From Patiriisocius sp047730165 (lineage in GTDB: Bacteria; Bacteroidota; Bacteroidia; Flavobacteriales; Flavobacteriaceae): 64,000 nt of DNA. Each line of letters opens with the position of its first letter. The stretch's first letter is position 1. Positions 24,206 to 33,257 of this stretch are shown piece after piece. The stretch lies in assembly GCF_047730165.1 (NCBI RefSeq), contig NZ_CP159834.1:1860001-1924000 (forward strand), read 5' to 3'. Position numbers and translations under genes: made by a program. The notes beneath the pieces were generated by a model. It was not told the origin of the DNA. It saw only the letters and a program-made list of their open reading frames with translations, and ran no database searches.

Positions 24206-25486
24206 TTATTCATTCAAAAAATCTAAGGCTAACTGGCTCAAACTTTTTACACCAAGCAACATCCCTGCATCATCAATCATAAAATCTCGAGTATGATGTG
24301 GAAAGGGTTCTGTGTTTCCTGGCGTCATTCCACCTAAAAAGAAATACACCCCCGGAATTTTCTCTTGATAATAACTAAAATCCTCGCCGCCGGTAATCGC
24401 TTTCATATCCAATACCTTGTCAGTACCTGCTACACTTTTTAACGTAGTAATTGCTTTTGTTGTTAAAGCCGGATCATTGTAGGTCACCACGGTATTATTT
24501 TGCCACGCTATCGTTGCTGTGCCGCCATATGCTTTGGCAATATCTGCTGCCATTTCTGTCATTCTTCTAATTATGTGGTCTCGCATATCTGGGTCGAGTG
24601 TGCGCACTGTGCCTATCATCTCTGCAGATTCAGGTATCACATTAAAACGCGTACCGCTGGTGATTTTTCCCACTGTAATCACTGCAGGAGCTGCGATGAG
24701 GTAAGATTCTCTAGATATAATAGTCTGAAAACCATCAATAATTTTTGCTGAAATAAGAATAGGATCAACCCCTGTCCATGGTGCAGAACCATGCGAACCT
24801 TTTCCTTGCACGTCTACAACAAAGCGTTCTACGGCCGCCATAATACCTTCTGGTTTTAAGGTGATTGTTCCTACGGGTGAGGAAGAATTAATGTGCAAGC
24901 CATAAATAGCATCCACTTTTGGGTTTTCTAAAACTCCATCTTTAATCATCAATTTAGCACCCCCTTCCTCTCCTGGAGGTGGACCCTCTTCTGCGGGCTG
25001 AAATATAAATTTTATCGTTCCATTAATTTTGTCCTTGTGCTTGCTTAGTACCTCGGCAACTCCCATCAAAATGGCAATATGGGTATCATGACCACACGCG
25101 TGCATCACGCCAGATTCTGTGCCTAAAAAAGTATCTGTCACATTACTTTTATAGGGAAGATCGTTTCTTTCGGTGACCGGTAAACCGTCAATGTCTGCCC
25201 TTAAAGCAACCACTTTTCCTGGATTATCGCCCTTTAAAAGTGCAACAACACCCGTGATTGCAACGCCTGTTTGTACTTCCATACCGAGTGCCTCAAGATG
25301 TTCTGCAATCTTTGCCGCTGTTTTAAATTCGCGATTAGAAAGCTCTGGGTTTTCATGAAAATAATGACGCCAGTCAATAACCTTATTTTCAATATTGTCA
25401 ATATCCTTGAGGATATCAGCATTCATTTGGGCACTTGCTGAGAATGCAGTTACAGCGATCAAAAACATGAATAGGTAGTTTTTCAT
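24206..25486 (-). CDS. Secreted M20-family amidohydrolase
   Basis: 426 residues with a signal peptide ending SASAQ near residue 19. M20D metal-binding motifs are visible: ACGHDTH (HDxH-type), the acidic PAEEGPP segment with GGEEG-like GEEGGA, and late HHTRDF. Members hydrolyse N-acyl amino acids, hippurate or auxin conjugates; exported Bacteroidota versions probably act on periplasmic N-acyl amino acids. The dimerisation lid domain (about 200-310, GKGSHGSAPWTGVDPI) is intact. It is transcribed alone; no close operon partner is visible. Confidence 0.9.
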   Translation of the reverse strand: MKNYLFMFLIAVTAFSASAQMNADILKDIDNIENKVIDWRHYFHENPELSNREFKTAAKIAEHLEALGMEVQTGVAITGVVALLKGDNPGKVVALRADIDGLPVTERNDLPYKSNVTDTFLGTESGVMHACGHDTHIAILMGVAEVLSKHKDKINGTIKFIFQPAEEGPPPGEEGGAKLMIKDGVLENPKVDAIYGLHINSSSPVGTITLKPEGIMAAVERFVVDVQGKGSHGSAPWTGVDPILISAKIIDGFQTIISRESYLIAAPAVITVGKITSGTRFNVIPESAEMIGTVRTLDPDMRDHIIRRMTEMAADIAKAYGGTATIAWQNNTVVTYNDPALTTKAITTLKSVAGTDKVLDMKAITGGEDFSYYQEKIPGVYFFLGGMTPGNTEPFPHHTRDFMIDDAGMLLGVKSLSQLALDFLNE

Positions 25487-25798
25487 ATGTAGAAGTATTA
25501 ATTATCGTAAGGAGGTTAAAGATATTCAAATCATAGTAGACTTCTATTCTATTCGCTTCAGAAATAAATAAACCTTGAAACCTCCTTTCTATTCTTACTA
25601 CTGAAATGATTACAAACTTCGATTTCTAACGCCACTGCCACTTTTCACACTTCGTTTTAGATTTTCTCTCTTGTTTATAACTTCGGAAATTTCATTTATT
25701 TCAATCCTCTGAATTTGCGTAATTTGACAGTCCAAAAATTAATTAAATACAGCATATTTCCGAAGTTAAAATCGGGTGCTTAAAATTTCAGAAAAAAC
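25487..25798. other. Divergent intergenic region
   Basis: It separates the M20 gene from the helicase gene. The only structure found is a 12-bp inverted repeat (25679-25690 and 25756-25767). No reading frame or RNA is recognised. Confidence 0.6.
25679..25767. repeat. Inverted repeat pair, possible MITE
   Basis: AACTTCGGAAAT at 25679-25690 and its exact complement ATTTCCGAAGTT at 25756-25767, with 65 bp between. The flanking bases extend the match imperfectly (TATAACTT / TTTAACTT). Confidence 0.6.
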
Positions 25799-28120
25799 GT
25801 GCAAGAATATTTAAATCAGTTAAACGAAGCCCAGTTGGCGCCCACTATCCAGAAAGATGGAGCGATGATCGTGATTGCCGGCGCAGGTTCTGGAAAGACG
25901 CGTGTGTTGACATTCCGTATTGCATATTTAATGTCGCAAGGGGTAGACCCATTTAACATTCTGGCATTGACTTTTACTAATAAGGCGGCGCGTGAGATGA
26001 AATCACGTATCACAACCATTGTAGGAGCAAGCGAAGGGAAGAATCTTTGGATGGGAACTTTTCACAGTATTTTTGCAAAGATATTACGCTTTGAAGCGGA
26101 CAAACTAGGCTATCCATCAAACTTTACCATTTATGACACCCAGGATTCACAAAGCGTAATACGTGCAGTGATTAAGGAGATGCAACTCGATAAGGATATC
26201 TATAAATATAAACAAGTATATTCTCGTATTTCCAGTTATAAAAATAGTCTTGTTACCGTGAAGGCTTATTTTAATAATCCAGAATTGATGGAGGCAGATG
26301 CCATGGCAAAAATGCCACGTTTGGGAGATATTTATCAGCGGTATGTAGACAAATGTTTTAAGGCAGGCGCAATGGATTTTGATGACCTGCTCCTAAGAAC
26401 CAATGAGTTGTTGACTCGTTTTCCGCAAGTACTAGCAAAATATCAAGACCGTTTTAGGTACATTCTTGTGGATGAGTACCAAGATACAAATCACAGTCAG
26501 TATTTAATTATAAAAGCGTTGAGTGATCGCTTTCAGAATATATGTGTCGTAGGCGATGATGCGCAGAGTATTTATGCTTTTAGGGGTGCCAATATTAATA
26601 ACATTCTCAACTTTCAAAAGGATTATGAGGATGTAAAAACGTATCGACTAGAGCAAAATTATCGATCGACAAAAAACATTGTGAATGCTGCAAATAGCAT
26701 CATCGAGAAAAACAAAACACGACTCGATAAAGTGGTATGGACCGCGAATGACGATGGTGCAAAAATAAAAGTAAATAGAACCATGACAGATGGTGATGAA
26801 GGACGTTTTGTGGCATCGAGCATTTTTGAAAATGCAATGAACGACCAATTGCCTTTTGATAAGTTTGCCATTCTTTATAGAACAAATGCACAATCACGGG
26901 CAATGGAAGACGCTTTGCGTAAAAAAGATATCCCGTATCGTATTTATGGCGGACTCAGTTTTTACCAGCGAAAAGAGATAAAAGATGTCATTGCTTATTT
27001 ACGTCTCGTCCTAAACCCGAAGGATGAAGAAGCCTTAAAACGAGTTATCAACTATCCAGCGCGTGGAATAGGACAAACAACAATAGACAAACTAATTGTA
27101 GCAGCAAATCACTACGAGCGCTCTATGTTTGAAGTGATGCAGGTATTAGATAAGGTCGATCTTAAAATCAATGCTGGAACGCGAGGGAAGTTGCAAGATT
27201 TTGCCACCATGATTAAAAGTTTTCAAATACTCAATAACGACTACGATGCCTTTATGATTGCGGAGCATATTGCAAAAAAGACGGGGCTGGTAACAGAATT
27301 AAAGAAAGACGGAACTCCAGAAGGGATTGCCCGCATGGAGAATATTGAAGAGCTACTCAATGGAATGCGAGATTTTGTGGAAGAACAAAAAGAAATCGCA
27401 GATACAAAAGGTTCTTTATCAGAATTTATGGAAGACGTTGCGCTGGCTACAGACGCAGACAGTGATAAAGGGGAAGAGAATAAAGTAGCATTAATGACCG
27501 TCCATCTGGCTAAGGGACTCGAGTTTCCTTACGTGTATATCGTAGGGATGGAGGAAGAGCTATTCCCGAGTGGGATGAGTATGAACACCCGCAGCGAACT
27601 GGAAGAAGAACGCCGTTTGTTTTATGTTGCGGTTACAAGAGCAGAAAAACATGCTTTTTTGACGTACACACAGTCTAGATATCGCTGGGGAAAATTAATA
27701 GATGCGGAGCCTAGCCGTTTTATTGCCGAGATTGACGAGTCTTTCTTAGAGTACTTAACGCCTATGACAGAGTCTCGGTATAAACCTTTGATAGATTCAG
27801 ATATTTTTGGGGAAGTAGATAAGAGCAAGCTGCGTCTTAAAAAACCAACAGCAGGAAATGCGCCTTCGGGACCCACAGAAGATCAATTAAAAAAATTACG
27901 TCGCTTGCGTCCTGTATCGAGTGGCGCAGCCAAAGATTTTGATCCAGTCGCAGCTAATATTCACGTAGGCACTTTTGTGGAGCACGTGCGCTTTGGGAAA
28001 GGGAAAATTATTAAGATAGAAGGCGCAGGCGCAGACACGAAGGCTGAGATTAACTTTTCAAATGGCGGGATTAAAAAGTTGCTCTTACGCTTTGCTAAGC
28101 TGAATGTGCTTGGCGAGTAG
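25799..28120 (+). CDS. UvrD/PcrA-type DNA helicase
   Basis: 773 residues from a GTG at 25799; the conserved start MxEYLNQLNEAQ makes this GTG the right choice, and no in-frame ATG precedes the Walker A loop. Superfamily 1A motifs: GAGSGKTR (28-35, Walker A), ALTFTNKAAREM (Ia), VDEYQDTN (Walker B), VGDDAQSIYAFRGA (III), YRTNAQSR (IV), MTVHLAKGLEF (V), EERRLFYVAVTRA (VI). It unwinds DNA 3'-5' in nucleotide-excision and mismatch repair and clears stalled forks. A Tudor-like C-terminal segment (VGTFVEHVRFGKGKI) is present as in PcrA. Confidence 0.95.
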   Translation: MQEYLNQLNEAQLAPTIQKDGAMIVIAGAGSGKTRVLTFRIAYLMSQGVDPFNILALTFTNKAAREMKSRITTIVGASEGKNLWMGTFHSIFAKILRFEADKLGYPSNFTIYDTQDSQSVIRAVIKEMQLDKDIYKYKQVYSRISSYKNSLVTVKAYFNNPELMEADAMAKMPRLGDIYQRYVDKCFKAGAMDFDDLLLRTNELLTRFPQVLAKYQDRFRYILVDEYQDTNHSQYLIIKALSDRFQNICVVGDDAQSIYAFRGANINNILNFQKDYEDVKTYRLEQNYRSTKNIVNAANSIIEKNKTRLDKVVWTANDDGAKIKVNRTMTDGDEGRFVASSIFENAMNDQLPFDKFAILYRTNAQSRAMEDALRKKDIPYRIYGGLSFYQRKEIKDVIAYLRLVLNPKDEEALKRVINYPARGIGQTTIDKLIVAANHYERSMFEVMQVLDKVDLKINAGTRGKLQDFATMIKSFQILNNDYDAFMIAEHIAKKTGLVTELKKDGTPEGIARMENIEELLNGMRDFVEEQKEIADTKGSLSEFMEDVALATDADSDKGEENKVALMTVHLAKGLEFPYVYIVGMEEELFPSGMSMNTRSELEEERRLFYVAVTRAEKHAFLTYTQSRYRWGKLIDAEPSRFIAEIDESFLEYLTPMTESRYKPLIDSDIFGEVDKSKLRLKKPTAGNAPSGPTEDQLKKLRRLRPVSSGAAKDFDPVAANIHVGTFVEHVRFGKGKIIKIEGAGADTKAEINFSNGGIKKLLLRFAKLNVLGE

Positions 28121-28170
28121 CTGGCAGACAGCGAATGATGAGAAGTGAATGGGAGGGTTAAAAGAGAACC

Positions 28171-28500
28171 GTGATAAAAGCAATTTTTAAGGAGATAGCA
28201 GCTAAGGAGCGAGGTGTATTTCATTTCCAAGACTCAGATGTACGGGTAGGTGGAGGAGTGCAAAGACCTAATGTCAAATGTCTAGTGCATTTTTTAAATT
28301 CTAAATACAACATCACTTGTAAGCTTTCGTCGAGTCTGCAAACTGTTGCGTTTGAAAGCACTAGCATTTATCATTTATCAAACTTGTTTTTAAGAAAAAA
28401 AAACAGGTTTAAAATAAAGGCTGAAAATGAAAACATTACTTATTTCTTAAAGCATAATAAAGCATTGATATTAAAGTTGCTATTGGTAACAATATGTTAA
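28171..28500 (+). CDS. Hypothetical protein, possibly a remnant
   Basis: A GTG start gives 109 residues beginning MIKAIFKEIAAKERGVFHFQ. The part YHLSNLFLRKKNRFKIKAENENITYFLK looks like ordered protein and recalls the end of hypothetical flavobacterial proteins of about 170-200 residues; the last dozen residues look random. It may be a 3'-truncated gene or a chance frame. It lies between the helicase and the Sua5/YciO gene. Confidence 0.35.
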   Translation: MIKAIFKEIAAKERGVFHFQDSDVRVGGGVQRPNVKCLVHFLNSKYNITCKLSSSLQTVAFESTSIYHLSNLFLRKKNRFKIKAENENITYFLKHNKALILKLLLVTIC

Positions 28501-28537
28501 AGCTAGAAAGTGAAGTCTCTAAAGGTTAATTTAAAAT

Positions 28538-29155
28538 ATGGCAGAGTTTATTAAAATATACGACAACAATCCCAACGAGAAGGATATTAAGCGTGTGGTG
28601 AATATTATACGAAAAGGAGGCCTGGTAATTTACCCTAGTGATACGGTCTATGCTTTGGGCTGTGATGTGACTAACAAAAATGCCTACGAACGCCTCGCAC
28701 AAATAAAAGGAGTGAAGCCAGAAAAGGCAAACTTTAGTATTGTTTGTGAAGATTTAAGCAATCTTTCAGACTACGTAAAACAGATAGATGGTGCTACTTT
28801 CAAATTATTGAAACGTGCTTTGCCGGGTCCTTATACTTTTATTCTACCTAGTAATAATAAGCTCACAGGTTATTTTAAAAAGAAAAAAGAAGTAGGAATT
28901 AGAGTGCCTGATAACGCCATTACGCAGGCACTCATAAAAGAATTGGGTAATCCCATTGTATCAACGTCTATAAAAGATGACGATACCATATTAGAATATA
29001 CTACAGATCCAGAACTCATTTATGAAAAATGGGGCAAGCTGGTCGATGTAGTCGTTGATGGCGGCTATGGTGATAATGTAGCTTCTACCATCATTGATTT
29101 AACCAGTGGAACGCCTGTTTTAGTTCGTGAAGGAAAAGGGAGTTTAGAAATTTAA
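28538..29155 (+). CDS. Sua5/YciO/YrdC-family protein (threonylcarbamoyl-AMP synthase-like)
   Basis: 205 residues covering one YrdC domain: IRKGGLVIYPSDTVYALGCDVTN (about 24-46) is the nucleotide/bicarbonate pocket, with KGVKPEKANFSIVC, LLKRALPGPYTFILP and VGIRVPDN following. Family enzymes make threonylcarbamoyl-AMP for t6A37 of tRNA. The KR..SxxN set is partly replaced here (KANFSIV), which is typical of the YciO branch, so catalytic equivalence with TsaC is uncertain. It ends about 135 bp before a strong bidirectional terminator. Confidence 0.88.
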   Translation: MAEFIKIYDNNPNEKDIKRVVNIIRKGGLVIYPSDTVYALGCDVTNKNAYERLAQIKGVKPEKANFSIVCEDLSNLSDYVKQIDGATFKLLKRALPGPYTFILPSNNKLTGYFKKKKEVGIRVPDNAITQALIKELGNPIVSTSIKDDDTILEYTTDPELIYEKWGKLVDVVVDGGYGDNVASTIIDLTSGTPVLVREGKGSLEI

Positions 29156-29291
29156 TACGTAACAGCATCACAGAGATGGTATACATACATCTCCATCTAG
29201 TAGTCAAGGTCACAATTTTCCATTAAGAGTATCATATCGATCTAGATTGGGTGTTTAATAGAATAAGGTGATCCAATTTAAAGCCAATAAA

Positions 29292-29322
29292 AAACCCCCT
29301 TAGTTTAAAACTAAGGGGGTTT
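29292..29322. terminator. Bidirectional terminator
   Basis: Perfect 12-bp stem AAACCCCCTTAG / CTAAGGGGGTTT with a 7-nt loop, A-tract before and T-tract after, between convergent genes. Confidence 0.9.
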
Positions 29323-29349
29323 CAATTATTAAAATTTCAGAAGCATTGA

Positions 29350-30213
29350 CTATTGCCCTCCTTTTTCAAGATTTTTCATTTCAGTTTCGATCATTTCGTA
29401 AAATTGATCAATCTTAGGAAGTATGTATATTTTAGTTCTTCTATTGAGAGATTTATTTTCTGCACTAGTGTTAGGTACTAAAGGTAAAAACTCTCCACGT
29501 CCTGCAGCTATCAGCTGTGCTGGGTTAGCTCCTAACGTAATTAGTTGTCTAACTACTGCTGCAGCTCTCTTTGCGCTTAAATCTAAGTTGTCAATCAATA
29601 CACCGCCACCACTATAAGGTACGTTGTCTGTATGTCCTTCCACTAGCGCTTCAAAGTCAGGCTTTCCGTTAATTACGGTAGCTACCTTTCCTAGTATCTC
29701 GTTAGCTCTTGTAGATAAGTTGTAGCTTCCGCTCTTGAATAATACTTTATCACTTAAAGAGATGAATACCACTCCTTTTTCTACATTGATCTGGATATCC
29801 TGATCATCCATACCAACTTCTTTCTTCAGGCTTGTGACTAAGGCAAGTGTTACAGAATCCTTTTTAGTCAAGGCATCTTGTAAACGAGTAATTTTAAGAT
29901 CACGCTCCTTTAAGCTTTCTAAAGACCTTTCAAGATTATCTGCTCCCTTAGTAGTAAGCATCGTTAAATCTTTTGAGCTTTCTATTAATTGTTGGTTTGA
30001 AGCCTTCAGGTCATCTAGACGATTTTGTAATCCTTCTGCTTTTGCTAAAGCCGTAGACCTGTCTGTTAAACACGAGTTAAGCTTAACAGTAGCAGTGTTT
30101 AACAAGTCTTCTGTTTGTTGCTGTTTTGCTTGTAATGCGGCAAATTCCTTCTTAGAAACACAAGAGGTTAATGTGAAACCTGCACATAAAGCTAGTAATA
30201 CGATTTTTTTCAT
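29350..30213 (-). CDS. OmpA-family lipoprotein with coiled coil
   Basis: 287 residues. The signal peptide ends in a lipobox (TLTSC, Cys18). Residues 25-130 form a long coiled coil (QAKQQQTEDLL... LERSLESLKERDLKI). The OmpA/MotB peptidoglycan-binding domain covers about 150-270, with FKSGSYNLS, VEGHTDNVPYSG and the LSAKRAAAVVRQLITLG helix; Asp and Arg of this pocket bind diaminopimelate. It tethers the outer membrane to the cell wall; the coiled coil suggests an extended spacer or a partner-binding role. Confidence 0.9.
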   Translation of the reverse strand: MKKIVLLALCAGFTLTSCVSKKEFAALQAKQQQTEDLLNTATVKLNSCLTDRSTALAKAEGLQNRLDDLKASNQQLIESSKDLTMLTTKGADNLERSLESLKERDLKITRLQDALTKKDSVTLALVTSLKKEVGMDDQDIQINVEKGVVFISLSDKVLFKSGSYNLSTRANEILGKVATVINGKPDFEALVEGHTDNVPYSGGGVLIDNLDLSAKRAAAVVRQLITLGANPAQLIAAGRGEFLPLVPNTSAENKSLNRRTKIYILPKIDQFYEMIETEMKNLEKGGQ

Positions 30214-30294
30214 AGTTAAAGATAATTGATGTTAGAATTATATGTCAAAATTATTAAAAGTTAATCCACTTAAATATGTATTAACAATACTTTA

Positions 30295-31293
30295 TCACTT
30301 AATTAAGTCACTGAATAAACGCTGCCTTTTTATAAAGTATTGCCACACGATGCTCTTTTGAGCAGCATATCCACGCCGCTTTTTTATATTCTTTCGTTTT
30401 GATACGCATCTGGGTAGCAAATAATAAAAGCTAAAATGCGCCTTAAAGACGGCAAAAAAATGGGATGGTTTCGCTTGTAATAGTAATTGTAAAGCAGCAA
30501 TCCCGTCAAGTACCATTCTTAATAACAATAAAGGTACAACTTTTATCCCTGAGACATTTTTAACGATCATTAATAATGAGTTCCTAAAATTATAAAATGT
30601 TTTTTTAGGGTTTTGTGTTTCAAGTGTTGCTCCTCCCAGGTGATACACGGTTGTCCCACCTATATATTTTACTTCTTTGCCTAGACCCCGAAGTCTCCAG
30701 CAAAGATCTACTTCTTCTTGATGGGTAAAGAAGGTTTCATCAAAGCCTCCCGCTTCTTTAAAATCTAAATTCCTAATAAACAAACAAGCGCCCGTAGCCC
30801 AAAATATAGAAACGGTATCGTCATATTGCCCCTTATCTTCTTCTATCGTGTTAAAAATGCGACCACGGCAGTAGGGATAGCCTAAGGCGTCAATAAACCC
30901 ACCAGCTGCTCCGGCATATTCAAAGTGTGTTTTCTTTTTATCGTCCAGGATTTTGGGTTGCGCCGCGGCTAGGTTTTCTTCTTGCTGAAATGCCTTAACA
31001 ACAGGAACTAACCAGTTTTTAGTCACAGCAACATCACTATTCAAGAGTACCAAAAGAGTTTCGTCCAGATGCTGCAAAGCGTCATTGTACCCTTTTGCAT
31101 AGCCACCATTAGTGGCGTTTTGAATAATCTCCACGCTCGGAAATTCGCGCTGAACATAAGCCACAGAATCATCTGTAGAGGCATTGTCTGCCACATAAAC
31201 AGTAGCATCGCCAGAATACGCAACCACCGAAGGGAGGTAGGTTTCAAGCAAATTTTTGCCATTCCAGTTGAGTATGATCACAGCGGTTTTCAT
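30295..31293 (-). CDS. Glycosyltransferase family 2
   Basis: 332 residues. GT-A fold landmarks: VIILNWNGKNLLETYLPSV (4-22), VADNASTDDSV (34-44, nucleotide-binding acidic pair), LLNSDVAV (DxD-like, about 83-90), and FDETFFTHQEEVDLCWRLRGLG (about 185-206) typical of rhamnosyl/galactofuranosyl-like GT2 enzymes. A hydrophobic C-terminal region (about 240-300) probably attaches it to the inner membrane. It adds a sugar to an envelope glycan of unknown kind. It diverges from bshC. Confidence 0.9.
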   Translation of the reverse strand: MKTAVIILNWNGKNLLETYLPSVVAYSGDATVYVADNASTDDSVAYVQREFPSVEIIQNATNGGYAKGYNDALQHLDETLLVLLNSDVAVTKNWLVPVVKAFQQEENLAAAQPKILDDKKKTHFEYAGAAGGFIDALGYPYCRGRIFNTIEEDKGQYDDTVSIFWATGACLFIRNLDFKEAGGFDETFFTHQEEVDLCWRLRGLGKEVKYIGGTTVYHLGGATLETQNPKKTFYNFRNSLLMIVKNVSGIKVVPLLLLRMVLDGIAALQLLLQAKPSHFFAVFKAHFSFYYLLPRCVSKRKNIKKRRGYAAQKSIVWQYFIKRQRLFSDLIK

Positions 31294-31390
31294 AGGCGCA
31301 AAATACGGTCTTTTTCACAATTTTTGTAATTAACAATACTTTAAAACGTACCAATTAAAAAGTCCTTATTTTTGTTTCAATATTTAATCT

Positions 31391-32998
31391 ATGCCAACCC
31401 AACATATTGCCTACGCCAGCACTGGCTATTTTTCAAAAACCGTTTGTGACTATCTTTCACAACAGAAGACCCTTAAGGATTTCTACGGAAATTTTCCTGC
31501 CTTGGAGAATTTTGAAAATCAAATAAACCAAAAGGCTAAAAGCTTTAAAGACCTATCAAGGGAGACGCTAGTTAAGCAACTAAAACTTCAATACAAAGGC
31601 ATTTCAACTTCTGAAGCTACTGAGAAAAATATTGAATCTTTATCAAACAATAATACGTTTACGATTACCACAGGGCACCAACTCAATCTCTTCACAGGGC
31701 CCTTGTACTTTTTATATAAGATTATTTCTGTTATTAATCTTTCCGAAGAACTCTGCAAGGCACATCCCGATAATCACTTTGTGCCCGTGTATTGGATGGC
31801 AACGGAAGATCACGATTTTGATGAAATAAATTATTTTAATTTTCAAGGAAAAAAAGTAGTTTGGGACAGAGAAACTGGCGGCGCAGTTGGTGAATTGAGC
31901 ACAGAAGGATTACAACAGGTTTTTATTGCTTTTGAAAATGAACTAAAAAGGAATTTTGGTTTTAGCGACCACGCAAAACAACTTTTAAAACTTTTTAAAA
32001 AGGCATATTTGGATCACGGCACCTTAACGGAAGCCACAAGATACTTGGGCAACCAACTTTTTAAAGACTACGGCCTGGTGATTGTAGATGGGAATGACCG
32101 TGAGTTAAAACGTGCTTTTATCCCGTACGCAGAAAAAGAACTCACTGCACAGTTGTCTTTCCATAAAGTTTCTGAAACGACAAAAGCCTTAATAGAAGCG
32201 GGCTACGGGGAGCAAGTGCATCCCAGAGAGATCAACTTATTTTATTTAAAAGATGGCATAAGAGAGCGCATTGTTGCGGCAGAAGGTAGATACCTTATTA
32301 ATGACACCGAACTAACATTTACTAAGACCGAAATCTTAGCAGAAGTACAAGAATACCCAGAACGATTTTCGCCTAATGCTTTGCTACGCCCTTTATATCA
32401 AGAAGTTGTTTTACCTAATCTGTGCTACACAGGTGGTGGTGGAGAATTGGCATATTGGTTTCAGTTAAAAGATTACTTTGAGTCTGTGGCGGTTCCTTTT
32501 CCTATCCTGCTGCTGCGTAATTCTACGGTGCTAATTTCAGAAAAAGCTGGGCAGACTTTGGAGAGGCTAGATGTAAACGTGGAAGATTTATTTAAAAAAC
32601 AACACGCTTTACAAGCGATGTATACAAAGAAGATTTCTAATATTGAAATTGATTTTTCTCAACAAAGAACGCATTTAAAAGACCAGTTTAAATCAATGTA
32701 TGAGATCGCGACAAAAACAGACGCCTCTTTTCTCGGTGCTGTTGGTGCGCAAGAAAAAAAGCAATTAAAAGGCTTAGATCATTTAGAGAAACGCTTACTT
32801 AAAGCACAGAAAAGAAAGCATGAGGAGCTAGTAATCAAGGTCACAGCACTCCAGGACAGCTTATTTCCGCAGCACTCTTTACAAGAACGAAACACCAATT
32901 TTGCCGAGTTTTACTTGGAATATGGTCCAGAATTAATAAATAAACTTAAAAAAGAATTGCGCCCATTAGGTTTGAGGTTCTCTGTAATCGAATTATAG
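31391..32998 (+). CDS. bshC: Bacillithiol synthase BshC (cysteine-adding)
   Basis: 535 residues, the normal length. BshC landmarks: TTGHQLNLFTGPLYFLYKIISVINLS (about 91-116), PVYWMATEDHDFDEIN (about 131-146), PYAEKEL, and FSPNALLRPLYQEVVLPNLCYTGGGGELAYWFQLKDYF (about 326-363), then a long C-terminal coiled-coil. It joins cysteine to GlcN-malate, finishing bacillithiol, the main low-molecular-weight thiol of this phylum. A TATTTTTG box lies at 31367-31374, so the leader is short (about 10-17 nt). Confidence 0.95.
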   Translation: MPTQHIAYASTGYFSKTVCDYLSQQKTLKDFYGNFPALENFENQINQKAKSFKDLSRETLVKQLKLQYKGISTSEATEKNIESLSNNNTFTITTGHQLNLFTGPLYFLYKIISVINLSEELCKAHPDNHFVPVYWMATEDHDFDEINYFNFQGKKVVWDRETGGAVGELSTEGLQQVFIAFENELKRNFGFSDHAKQLLKLFKKAYLDHGTLTEATRYLGNQLFKDYGLVIVDGNDRELKRAFIPYAEKELTAQLSFHKVSETTKALIEAGYGEQVHPREINLFYLKDGIRERIVAAEGRYLINDTELTFTKTEILAEVQEYPERFSPNALLRPLYQEVVLPNLCYTGGGGELAYWFQLKDYFESVAVPFPILLLRNSTVLISEKAGQTLERLDVNVEDLFKKQHALQAMYTKKISNIEIDFSQQRTHLKDQFKSMYEIATKTDASFLGAVGAQEKKQLKGLDHLEKRLLKAQKRKHEELVIKVTALQDSLFPQHSLQERNTNFAEFYLEYGPELINKLKKELRPLGLRFSVIEL

Positions 32999-33246
32999 TG
33001 TGGTCTTTTCGTTGATTAGACTACGCACGGCTATGCTTAGTGAACCTTTTATTGCAGTGTGTATTTTAATTTATCAAAAGTTAAAATATAATTAGGGTGA
33101 AAATTCACCCATTTCAAATCAAATCAAGTCTTGCATCTTGTTTCCATAAATCAAGCGGTCTTTCGTCTTTTTTAAACGCGGTATCTATTGTTTATTATTT
33201 GCTGAAAATTATCTTGGCTAGCAGGCCATTAAAGCAATAAATAAAT

Positions 33247-33254
33247 TATTTTTG
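33247..33254 (+). promoter_or_regulatory. -7 box directly before guaA
   Basis: TATTTTTG matches TAnnTTTG and ends 3 bp before the guaA ATG (33258), implying an almost leaderless mRNA if used. Confidence 0.55.
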
Positions 33255-33257
33255 CCT

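Noticed and set aside
28171..28500. Calling a known family for the 109-codon frame
   Set aside because: Only a weak memory of similar hypothetical proteins; kept as low-confidence hypothetical.
33095..33110. Riboswitch or terminator before guaA
   Set aside because: Only a 7-bp GGGTGAA/TTCACCC hairpin without T-run or further conserved structure.
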